This document shows positions 20,758 to 32,700 of a DNA stretch of 64,000 nt, one piece after another. The position numbers and the translations under genes are program-made. The stretch covers positions 12,032,096 through 12,096,095 of the forward strand of contig NC_067485.1 in assembly GCF_947179515.1 (NCBI RefSeq), in the 5' to 3' direction. The DNA comes from Apodemus sylvaticus. Its lineage: Eukaryota > Chordata > Mammalia > Rodentia > Muridae. Within the stretch, counting starts at the first letter, position 1. Every line of letters begins with the position of its first letter. The notes under the pieces are model-generated. The model had not been told where the DNA came from. It ran no database searches and saw nothing but the letters and a program-made list of their open reading frames with translations.

Positions 20758-23700
20758 ATGGATACCTTCAAGGTTGTGCTGGAGGGGCCAGCCCCTTGGG
20801 GCTTCCGTCTGCAAGGGGGCAAGGACTTCAATGTGCCCCTCTCCATCTCTCGGGTGAGCCTAGACAGGGGAACGAACTCCCCAAGGGTTCTTGGGTGCTC
20901 AGGTTTCCAGAGGATCATGGGGGAGAAAACGGCAGGAGCAAGTCAGAACCAATAGGACAGGGGTATCCAGGTCCAAACGCATACTTACTACCAGGACTCC
21001 CGCCTAGGTGGAGAGTGGAGAGATGTTCCCAGCTTCCCTACTGTGACTTGGTATTTGATGCTCTTCCGTCCATCTGTGAGTGCCAGGGTGGAGCCTGCTC
21101 CTTCAGTATTGGAGGCTGGTGTCTCCAAGAAGTGTCTTAGCTGGAAGAGCAGCTTGTAGAACCAGGCCCCCAGCAGGATGTAACTTTAATTTCACTGCTA
21201 TTCAAGGAATAGCAATTGTCACCATGCTTCTCTCCAAGTGACAGAACTTGGAGGGTCACTCAGCAAGTCCACAGCAGAGCCAGGGTTTGAACTGAGGCAC
21301 AAAACGGCTTGTACTCTCTGTATGTTTCGCCTGTGTGAGGACTGAGTCTCAGTCAGGCTGGCGCTAGTCAGACTGTTGTGGCCTTTGACCCTAAGCAGAG
21401 GTGAAGTGAGGCTGGCCTATAGGATTCCTGTTCCCATTCCTCAGTCCATCCTGGTGTGGGGGGGTGGAGCTAGGAGCTGACTCCTCCCTGCGGCAGGGGG
21501 ATTGCCTTATAAGCCCAAGAATGCAGCCCCAGCTGGGATGGCCTGCAGTGGCTAGTCAGCAGAGCCCAAAAGGGTTAGCCTAGGTCTAGGCCCCTCACCT
21601 GGCCCTCAGTCATTTGTGTCAGTAGGACTCAAAGCAAACTTTGTGCCCAGAGTGGGTGAGGCCAACCTTCCAGCTTGGTATCTCTTAACTGGCCTAGGGG
21701 GTCAAAAAGGGGGCAGGGACTTCCTGCCCTGATATCCGCCTGCCTAGAGAGGCCCACCCAGCCGCAGTGTAGGCAGGCAGCTGTTGGCAGGAAGCCCAGG
21801 GCAAGCCCAGCCCAAAGGGGCCTGAGACTTTCCAGGCAGTGCTCAGCCTGAGAGGGTATCAAGGCTGTTTCTCTCAGGGAGAGCCAAACATGGTGGTCGG
21901 GGCAGGCAGGCATGCAGGCATGTTCTTCCCAGGATGCTTCTCTGGAATTGCCTTGGAATCTGCTCCAACCAGCAGGATGACTCAGGGCCGTAGACCCTTC
22001 CCCCACACACATCCTACGGTTTCTTCCTCCCCTCTGGGAAGGTGCTGGCCACTGTGCTGCAGGTCTTGGTTTCCTTCATTGGTAATGAAGGCCTTGCAGA
22101 TGGTGCCTGTTGGGGGCAAGCTGGCCCCTGCTGGCCCCTGGACTCCTTTGTCAGCGGCCTTAAGGCGTGGGTGGGGCCGCCCGCTGAGCCCTGCCCTGGA
22201 GTGAGTTAGGCCCTGATGGGTGGGGTGGTCTTTTCTAAATTGGGCCAGCCCGCTATCCCTCCCCTGACCCCAGAGTGGAGGGAGGAAGGAGGGGCTAGGG
22301 CTGGCTGTGGGCCCAGGCCTGGAAGATGAGGTAATGTCTGGGATTTGGGGGTTGGGCTGCTCAGTGGAGCTCCCAAGCTGACTCACCCACACCCATAACA
22401 CTGTCCAGCCCCCTGGCTTTTCCCCTCCTTAATCTCACTAGCCTCTCTTCCCAAACGGTCCTCCCTGTGGTGCTCCTCTCTCCAACTCTGACCATCGGCC
22501 TACCCGTCACATGCCTGCCCTGCACACCCCACAAAGGAAGTAGTTACCTCTCCACTGCTTTTCAGGGAGCCAGCCGCTCCTCCTCACGAGACCCCCGCCT
22601 TGGTCTTGCCCCACACCTCTCAGGAAGCAGCCTGTGTAGGAAGGAGTGGTTAAACCAGGTTTCCATCTGTTGACTCACCGTGCCTGTGACTAAGTCATTT
22701 CCCCTTTCCAGCGTGCTTCCCTGTCCCCATTATTAAGGGATTGCTGGAGTGACATAAAGGTGAGAGGGGGCAAGCAGACCCCAAACGTAGCCACAGAATG
22801 AGGGGGCGTCTTTTCAGACAAGGTCTAGCCTTGAGCTGAGCTGTCAGTGCATCTGCCTAGCGTATCATAGTGTTGGCATTACAGGTATGCCTTGCCTGGT
22901 ACCCCAGAGTCTTTTTTTTTTCTTCCTCCGAATTTTATTTAATTAATTAATTTTATTATTTTTTTTTTTAAGATTTATTGATTTGAGAGCACTGTAACTG
23001 TCCTCAGACACACCAGAAGAGGGCGCCAGATCCTATTACAGATGGTTGTGAGCCACCATGGGGTTGCTGGGAATTGAACTCAGGATTTCTGGAAGAACAC
23101 AGTCAGTGCTCTTAACTGCTGAGCCGTCTCTCCAGGCCAATTTTATTAGTTTTTGAGGCAGGGTCTCTCTGTAGTCTTGGCTGCTCTGGAATTCACTATG
23201 CAGGCTGGCTTCGACCTCACAAAAAACCAGCTGCCTCTGCCTCCCCAGTGCTGGGTGGGTGTATGCCATACATCTGGCTATCCCAGTGTGTTTATTGGGT
23301 GCATTGACCCCTCATTTGTGCCCTGTTGTAGTGGAGCCTTCCAGTCGCGACCAAATCCTGGCTGTACCCCTTGCTGGCCGGGTGACTGAGTTCAGGTGCT
23401 CCACAGTTCAGTATTTTCTGAGTGTGAACAGGGTGTATCCCCAGATCCTGCAAGCGTGTTGGAAGGTGCGGTGGCGATCCTAGGTGTTCTGTGAGTTGCT
23501 ATTCTTACCGTGCGCTGGCAGGTAAAGAGGGCTGTGACTCACCAACTCGCTCCTCTGCTAACCTCCCCTTCAGGCACAGAATAAAGCTGTCAAGTCCAGC
23601 TCCCTCTTCTGTCCCAGAGTTGGCAGTCTCCGCGTGAGGTCCCTCACGTCTTCTCTCTGTCTGCTTCAGTACATATTGCATTAGCTGACCTGGGGAGCCT

Positions 23701-26700
23701 CCTGAGACCTTGGGTATCCTACGCCCCACTTTTCCTACTACCTGTCAAGTGTAAATGCTTTGTGTGGTACCAGATGGTCGGGTGGCCCCCTGATTTTAGA
23801 CTTGTGGAGGACCACCATGCCCCCAGTCCTTTTTGCTTTGAATTGGGAATTCCTGGTTTGTGTGGCAGGTGGGGGAACCCCATAGGCCTGGTGGGATGAT
23901 AACCACCAGCACTGGCTGATTCCTGGCGAGCGGTGAGCCTTGGTCACCAAAAATAAAAGAAAGTAAAAAAATAAAGGAACATGGAGTCACGCAAGCGAAG
24001 GCATCCAGTTTGTGGGGAGGAGCCAGAACTTGGCCTTGATGGGGGTGGGGGCAGTAGTAGTTCTCAGATAGGAGATGGGACACTTAACAGGATATAGGTG
24101 ACCCCGATCAATTTGTAGCCCAATTTCAGCAACATAGGTAGGTGGCTGTCTTGGGAGGGCAAGCTGGTGGGTAAAACAGCCAGCCTATAAAGGCCTCAGA
24201 AAACACAGCCATCAAAGGCTGTGGTCCTAGCCCTCCTTTGATGTGGCTAGCTTCAGGCTAGCAAGTGTGGGCACTAGCCTGAAGGTGGCTGTTTACCAAC
24301 TGTGTCTGGACTGTGAGGGAGCAGCCTGGATATGCACCCATGGGCCTCTGACCATTGCTCTCCACAGCTCACCCCTGGTGGTAAAGCTGCCCAGGCCGGG
24401 GTGGCTGTGGGAGACTGGGTACTGAATATCGACGGTGAGAACGCAGGAGGCCTCACGCACATTGAAGCCCAGAACAAGATCCGCGCCTGTGGGGAGCGCC
24501 TCAGCCTGGGTCTTAGCAGGTACAGACGCTGATAGGCGGAAGGGGGTGGGCATAGTTTCCAGTCTCGCTTACCTGCCATGACTGCGTCTCTCTTCTTCTC
24601 CAGAGCCCAGCCTGTTCAGAGCAAACCACAGAAGGTAAGTTATATAGGAGATGTCCTGGCTGAGAGAGGGAGGCGTTTAGACTGGGCTGACCTACCCTCC
24701 CTGGCCCAGCCTTGGGACCCTCTAGCTAAGAGCAGAGGGCAGATATCAGAATGGGCGGGGTCTGGGGAACCAGGACCTAGTGGGGCTAGAAGCTGCCGCA
24801 CGGTCTGGGCGCCATTCGTGCCTGCCTGTCTGTCTGCCTGCTTCTTCCCACAAGCCTGTGCTGTGTGCACCTACCTACCCTTGGTCCCCTTGGCCCAGAG
24901 TGGGTTGAATTCATCGCTTGTCAATGGGCCCCTTGAGGTCGTAGTTACCCCTTCATCTTAGCCTCTGGCCAGATGTGTAAGAGTGGGGCCGGACCTGTCA
25001 CTGTGCTTGTTGGTGGTGACGCCACTCCCACCTCCACCCCACTCCACACTCCCACCCACCCACCCTGCCCGGCTCTGTCTCCGCCCAGGCCCTGACCCCT
25101 CCCGCCGACCCCCCGAGGTACACTTTTGCACCAAGCGCCTCCCTCAACAAGACGGCCCGGCCCTTCGGGGCACCCCCACCTACTGACAGCACCCCGCCGC
25201 AGAATGGGTATGTCAGCCCCGCCCATTCACTCCTGCCTCTTGTGCACACTGTCTAGTCCTTTCTCAAGCACACACGCAAGCTGCCTGCTACTGCTCAGTT
25301 TGTGCCGGACCCCAGCCCCTTAACCGTGTGGCAGCAAGCCCTGGCAGCTGGGTGGGGCTACAGGAATAGAGCCCTACCTGAGGCCCTGCTGGGCGACCTG
25401 GGGTTGGGGTGTGGTGTTGAGCCGGCTGAGTCTCTCATACTCATGGCTACCTTGCCTCCTCTCCACTGCTCTCATTTCCCCTGCCTTTCTTCTCCTATAT
25501 CTGTCCCTTTATTTGTCTATCTGTCTATTTCCTTCACAGGTGCAGACCCCTGACAAGTCAGTGAGCCCCCTCTTCCTGTCACTTTCCTCCCTTCCTTTTG
25601 GCACTCTGGGTGGCAGCCCCTCCCTGCCCTGCCTGTCCTGCCCCCTCTGATTTACCCACCTACCCAACAAAGCCCTTCGCTTCGCCCTCTTCCCCCAGCC
25701 CCCCAGCTGTCACCATAACCCATGCACATCACATCCTGGGAGGGGCAGTCCCCGGTGCCCACAGAGCCGGAGGTTCTGAGCTCTACCCTTCCCATAGACA
25801 GTTGCTCAGACAGCTGGTCCCCGATGCCAGCAAGCAGCGGCTGATGGAGAACACGGAAGACTGGCGGCCGCGGCCGGGGACGGGCCAGTCCCGCTCCTTC
25901 CGCATCCTTGCCCATCTCACGGGCACAGAGTTCAGTAAGTGCTGGCCCCGGTCAGGGCGGACTCTCCTGGCCTTAGCCTGGGCCCAACTCTGCCGGGACT
26001 GAAGGCTGGGGTGAGCCTTGTTTCTCTTGATCAATGCCCGCCTCTCCTCTCAGTGCAAGACCCGGATGAGGAAGTCATGAAGAAGTCAAGGTAAAAAGCG
26101 GCCGCGCTGGCCCCTCTCCCTGACCTTGCCCTTCTTCCTTTCCAGCCAGCAGCCCTCGGTGCTCCTGGCCGTCCCCTGCCAGAGCTCTCTGCTGTCCCTC
26201 CTTTCCTTCCCTCCATCCTCCCTGCCTCCCTTCCATCTCTCCCTCCTCCTGCTTCCTCCTCCTCCTCCTCTCTCTCTCTCTCTCTCTCTGCCCCTCAGGG
26301 AAAAGTATGTCCTGGAGCTACAGAGCCCACGCTATACACGCCTCCGGGACTGGCACCACCAGCGCTCTGCCCACGTGCTCAACGTGCAGTCATAGCCTGG
26401 CCTTCCCAGCCTACTGCCCTCTGCTTCCTTTCTGTTACTCGCTCCCGGGGTGCCCCATGGGTGCCTCGAGCTCTTGCCTACCGCTTTCATGCCCCTAGCC
26501 TGAACCTCCTACTGGCCTGGTCCTGGCAGCCGGCCTGGCACAGGGCCTGGCTTCGTCTGACACTGCCTTCCTTCTTGGCCCTGTGGTACTACTGTCTGCC
26601 AGGTCTGCGTGGCCTTGAGCATGGAAATAAACGTTCTCAGTCCTGCTTCCTATGCCTCCGTCTCCCATCTTTGGGTCTGGTTATGTTTTAGGTTTGGGAT

Positions 26701-29700
26701 GCCAAATGGTTTGGATTTGGTGTGGGTCCTGCAGCCTGCTTCTTGGTGGGAGGGAAAACCTAACCAAGATGGCTCTGCCTTACCCACGTGGTTCTCCTGG
26801 ATAAAAGGAGACCCAAAGCCTGCCCTAGGAGTGGGAGCACACTCTGCTTCCACATTCTACACAGTAGCCCAGATAGCTGTACCCTACTTAGAGGAAGCAC
26901 CCCTTCCTACTCACCCCAAAGAGACCTAGAATCTATCCCAGCAGCTCCTCAATGTATGCAAGCACCACCCATGGGGGCAGCACAGCTGAAGTTAGGGGGT
27001 GGGACCACACCCAAAGCCTCAACCAGGCAGGGCCTTGAATGGCAGATCTTACAGCCAGGTGCCCAGGACAGAAGCCCCAGCCCCAGCCCCAGCCTCAACT
27101 ATACCCCAGGAATCCTGGCCTGGTAAGACAGTGGGCTTGGGGCTGAAGAAGGGTGGGTAGCCTCCATGGACATAGGGGTGGTGGGCTTTTAAGGCTACCC
27201 TGGGTTCTACCCTCTGCCCTTTGGGCTCCCTGAGCACCCCTCTGGATCTACTCTCTTTGGCTGTCAGGCCCCACCACCCCCAGCCCCACCAGCCGCCCAC
27301 CCTGGGCCGTGGACCCTGCATTTGCTGAACGCTATGCCCCAGACAAAACCAGCACAGTCCTGACCCGGCATAGCCAACCAGCCACACCCACGCCTCTGCA
27401 GAACCGCACCTCCATAGTGCAGGCCGCAGCTGGAGGGGGCACAGGAGGGGGCAGCAACAATGGCAAGACTCCTGTATGCCATCAGTGCCACAAAATCATC
27501 CGGTGAGTGTTCCCTTCTAATACTGATCTTTCCTGCCCTGCAGCCTGGCCCTGGCCTGTCTTCTATATCTATCCTACCTTTGCTGCTGCTCTGAGAGAGT
27601 TAAGGATTTGGTTAAGGAGGGATCTAGCCTGGATCCTCGGGTCTTTTTAAATGTTTATGTTTTTGTACATGGGTGCACATTTTGTCTGGATGTGGATCTG
27701 TGCACCACTTGCATGCCTGGTGCCCACAGACACCAAGAAAAGGTGTCGGATTCCCCTGGAACTGGATGGAGTTTAGATGGCTGTGAGCCGTCATATGGGT
27801 GCTGGGAATCAAACCTGGGTCCTGTAGAAGAGCAGCCAGTGCTCTGTCAGCTGCTGAGCCATCTTTGCAGCCCCGATCCTCCGGTTCTTAATCCTGTACT
27901 TCCTACCATACTCACACCCGTCTATAGCAGGGAAACCAGGAAGGTGCCAGCGGCACCCTAGAGATGTGTCTGTCGCTTTGCCACTCTCTGGATAAAGAAA
28001 GGCCTCCATTCCCCCTCCGCTGCTTCCTAAAGCTCGGCCTCTGCTGGGCCTCGTCTCTAAAGGCCAAGAGGCCACGGGTACCTCCCTTTTTGCACTGCTT
28101 AACACAGCCCCTCAGAGGCAGATTCTAGAACCTTCCTAGTTGTTGGCCCTGTCCCTGGCCTGCTTTGGTCTCCAGTTTGCTTTCAGGCAGAGGATTTGTA
28201 GAACATCCCCTCCTTCTGACACCCCTGTTTAATCTAGGACCCGCAGACCCCTACTCAGGGGTCTCGCCAAATGGAACAGGCAAGCCGAAGCTGTTCACCA
28301 GGGTCTTTCAAGCTATTTGTCTTCACACTGGACAGTAGTCCCCGGGGTGTTTTGGGAGACTCAAATCGTCAACTTCCACCCACACCAGGGTGCCTCCATT
28401 GTCAAGAGAGTATATAAGGGTTTCATTGCTTTTGGTCCATCTTGCTGTATGAATAACCAACTCGCGTAAGAACAAATGCTGTCTCCTGATGACAGGAGAA
28501 GAAGCTTCCGCCTTCCTCCTGGAGCCCCTGCCTCATTTGCACATATTCCCTCTCCCTGCAGCGGCCGATACCTGGTAGCCCTGGGTCACGCATACCATCC
28601 CGAGGAATTTGTGTGCAGCCAGTGTGGAAAGGTCCTGGAAGAGGGTGGCTTCTTCGAGGAGAAGGGAGCTATCTTTTGTCCTTCCTGCTATGATGTGCGC
28701 TATGCGCCCAGCTGTGCCAAATGCAAGAAGAAGATCACTGGAGTGAGTGGGGCTGGTGGGTGGGCAGGAAGGCCAGGAGGGCAGGTGGGCAGGAGGGCCA
28801 GGTGGGCAGGAGGGCAGGTGGGCAGGGAGGCAGGTGGGCAGGGAGGCCAGGTGGGCAGGAGGGCAGGTGGGCCAGGTAGGCAGGTGGGCCAGGTGGGCAG
28901 GAGGGGCAAGGGAGAAAGTGAAATGTTAGCAGTTTGGGGCAGCTGTCAGATGTGGTGCTATCAGCAGGAATCTCCAGGATCCTAAACAGCCTAACAGAGG
29001 AGACTGTAGCTCAGTGGTAGAGCGCTTGTGTACCACGCACAAGGCCCTAGTTCCATTTCTGTAGAGCGTTATCAGGCACGGTGGTGTTGACTTCTAATCC
29101 CAGCACTCAGAAAGCAGGAGGCCTGTGAGTGACAGGCCAGCCTGGACCACACAGGGAGACTGCCTGAAAAAAGCAAAACATTCTAATAATGGCTTCACTT
29201 TGTATCAGTGAACTTTGTAACTCTCTCTTCAGTTCTTCTAGATGGGGTTTCTCTGTGTAGACATGGCTGTCGACCAGGCTGGCCTTGAACTCACAGACAT
29301 CCTCCTGCCTTCTATCTCCTAAGTGCTGGGATTAAAGGCATGCACCACCACAGCCTCACTAGCCAGGATACTCTGAAAAGACCAGCTAGCTATTTGTTTG
29401 TTTGTTTTGGTGTGTTTATTTTATGTGTGTAGAGTGTTTTGCCTGCACACATGTATGTATGTGCACCCCATTCACGACTGGTACTCTCAGAGGTCACAAG
29501 GCAGTGTCCCCTAGAATTGGAATCACAGACGCTTGCGATTTAACCATATGAGTGCTAGAAATGGAACTCAGGACCTCTTAACAACTGAGCCGTCTTTCCA
29601 GCCTAAAAGACCAACCAAACTTTTACTCAGAAAAAGCTTAAGCAAGGGAAGCAAGCCGGCTCCAGTGACTGGAGGCGCTGACTCCAGGTGCCGCCGAGCC

Positions 29701-32700
29701 TTGGTACCATGATCCCCTGAGTTTGCCTGTTTCTACCTTTGTTGGCTTCCTTTATTTCCAGCATGCTTTTTTTTCCTGGGAAATGTCAAGAAGAGTGCCA
29801 CTGTTCCTCCAAGGCTCCGTTTCCCCAGGTTAGCTCCCTGGGAGAGAAAACACCTCAGTCCCACTTGGTACGTGGCGACCCCAGCATGGACGCTCATTGC
29901 CTTAGCTTGACTCACATAATCAATCATCCCAGGAAGGTGACTCTCCATCCTGTCAAACATTGACAGGTGGCTTTGAACTCCAGCTGAACCAGTGACCAGG
30001 GACAAATGGTGACCTCAAATAAAAGCAGGATGGCGGCACCCTAAGAAGGGAAGTGGTCACGAGAGGGCTGTGCCTCCTGGGACTGCACTTGGCTGCCATA
30101 GCAGTAGAGACATGGCCAGGAGAAACGGGCTTATTTATTTCAGACAGAAGGATTCCTGAACTAGGATGGCACGCCAGGGTGCCTGCTACTGTGTAACGCT
30201 TTTGTCATAAGGCTGCTGAGGCCTGGCATTCCTTAGAATACACTGGGGATCCAGCCCAGGGCCTTATATATCGTAAGGCTTTTCATTTGAACCCAAAAGA
30301 TAGAAACTGGCTTCCATTATTGTCTGGAAGAGCAGTACATCCACCACGGGATACATGGAATGCAGAAAAACCCAGTGTGCTTGTCACCCTAGCTGGGCAT
30401 GGGGGCGCCTGGATCCAGGAGCCCACAGATACTGGTGCTCAAGTTCCTTATAGAGTGGCATTATAGTCACACGTAACCTGTGCATATCCTCTGTGCTTCA
30501 GTCTGTCTCCAGGTCATTTAGACCCCTCAATCAAATGTAGATAGCTGTGCCTGGCTTGTTTAGGGAACAATGACAAGAACTGGAAGTCTACATCTGTTCA
30601 GTACAGGCACGAGTGCTTTCCAAGTATTGTTGATTCACGGTTGATCAAAGCCGCAGATGCCAGGCCTGAGGGTTCTGAGGGCCACTTGTGCTCTGCAGTC
30701 GAGGTTCCAGCTGCCAATAGAAATAGAAGGCCACAAGCAGCCAGTCCAGTGTCTACTGCTTCCAGTGTACAAAGCTGAGACTCTGGAGATAATTTGACAG
30801 GACTCATGGGTGGCAAAGGCAGACATCCAAACTAAAACATCGATGCAAACTGTTCTTCTCTTAGAGGCTAAACACAGCATAACACCAGATTTTTCTCTGC
30901 ACAGCTGGTTGTGAGGCTACATCTGTGTATGTAGCAGGAGTTCAAACCTGGCAGACAGGTCTATCCTGTGACCTGAGAGGACCCTGCTCCCACGTACTCT
31001 CCCTGTGGGATATAGACTTGCAGGTGTCACGGGCTCGGAGGGACAGGGACACCGAACAGATTAAGTTTTGACAACCAGAGTGGGTTTCTATTCTATACAA
31101 TGGACACTAAGGCCCAGAAAGGGGAAGAAACTACCTAATGTGTGTGTGTGGGGGGGTGGGCAATGCATGTGTGTGTGTGTGTGTGTGCATGTGCATGTGT
31201 GTGTATGTGTGGGCATGTGTGTGTGTGTGGGCACGTGTAGGCGTGCATGTGGGGGGCATGCATGTGTGTGTGCATGTTTGTGTGTGTGTGGTAAGAGTAT
31301 AAAGCTGTGCCCAGGCCTGCTATCCATCCCTAAGTTGAGCTCTCTGGATACAGAGGCAAGGCTGTTAGGTAGAGCCAGAGTCCGCAATGTGGCTCTCAGA
31401 TTAGTGAGAAGGAGAGAGAACTCTTTCAGTAGCTTCACACAGAGGTGGACAGCCTGGGACTGCATAGTGGACTAAGGCTCCTTCGTTTTCTTGTCCAGAC
31501 AGTCTCAATATATATTGCAGAATGTCTAGTCCAGGGTGACTCTTGAGCCTTGACTGAAATGTCTACATTCTAGCGAGTTCCATGTCGTAAGGGGACAAGA
31601 AGGCAGGTAGCACCCATCTTTTTTTTTTAATTTTTTAAAAGGATTTATTTTATATATATAAGTAGTCAGTGCTCTTAACCACTGAGCCGTCTCTTCAGCT
31701 CCGTGGCACCCATCTTTAAAGGGTGATGTCACTTCGCCATCCTGCTGATCAGAACCCACTTGTTAATCACACCTAGCTGCAAGGGAGGCTGGGACGTATC
31801 GCCTTTATTTTGGGTAGCCACATACCTAGCAAAGATGGATTTGATTATTTGCCTGAAAGGAAAAAAAACTTACCTCCCAGGGTTAAAAGTCTGCCTCACC
31901 AATCTTCCAGGTGTTGTAGTAAGGGGCCTTTCTGCCTGGAAGTCCTTTCAAAATACTCCCTGCTTCTGGCTCTATTTTGTCAGTAAGCTCTGGTCCCTCT
32001 ACCACAACTCCTCTGTGTTCTCCTAGCATCTCTTATCACAACCCTTCCTCAGCTGAGACTCAACTGACACCTCAAGAACCTCTTCAACCTCACACATATA
32101 TATATTATATATATATATATATATAAAATATAATATATATATATAAATATAATATATATATATAATTGTGTGTGCACACTTGAATGAATGCTAGTGTCCA
32201 CGGAAGCCAGACAAGTGTGTCACATACCCTGGAGCTGGAGTTACAGGTTGCCTAAAATGGGTGCTAGATGCTGAACTCCACTCTCCTTCAAAGAATACAT
32301 CCATCTCTCCACCAGGAATACCCTTCTATTGCATTCATTCATTCATTCATTCATTCAATACCCTTTTATTATATTCATTCAGTCATTTACTCACTCCTTC
32401 GTGTTGAGACAGGGTTTCTCTGTGTAGCCCTGACTGTCCTGGACCTCACACTGTAGACCAGGCTGGCCTCGAACTCAGAGATCCACCTCTGCCTCTCAGT
32501 GCCCTACCACCACCCCACACCTTCTCAGTCCCCACCCTTCCCATCACGTCTCCCCACGGTTCACTCTACGTATCCTTATCCCCTGACCCATCTTGCCTCC
32601 CCCAGTGTGGACACCATGAGCCAAGAGTCTGTTTGACTTACACACTGTGTCCATTGTAGAAGGCGGTCAGTAAACACTTGAGCAGGTGCGTGGAAGTGGC

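Larger units (their letters stand above)
20854..24367 (+). other. Pdlim7: Pdlim7 first coding intron
   Basis: A 3.5 kb intron. 20.85-22.8 kb is largely single-copy and GC-rich, with a MIR-like stretch. Old and young SINEs occupy 22.8-23.3 kb. The remainder is single-copy with nothing coding that I recognise. Confidence 0.85.

Noticed and set aside
29000..29060. tRNA-like sequence with TAGCTCAGTGGTAGAGCGC
   Set aside because: It is the ID head of a B4-type SINE. The acceptor stem does not pair and the sequence continues into a B1-like body.
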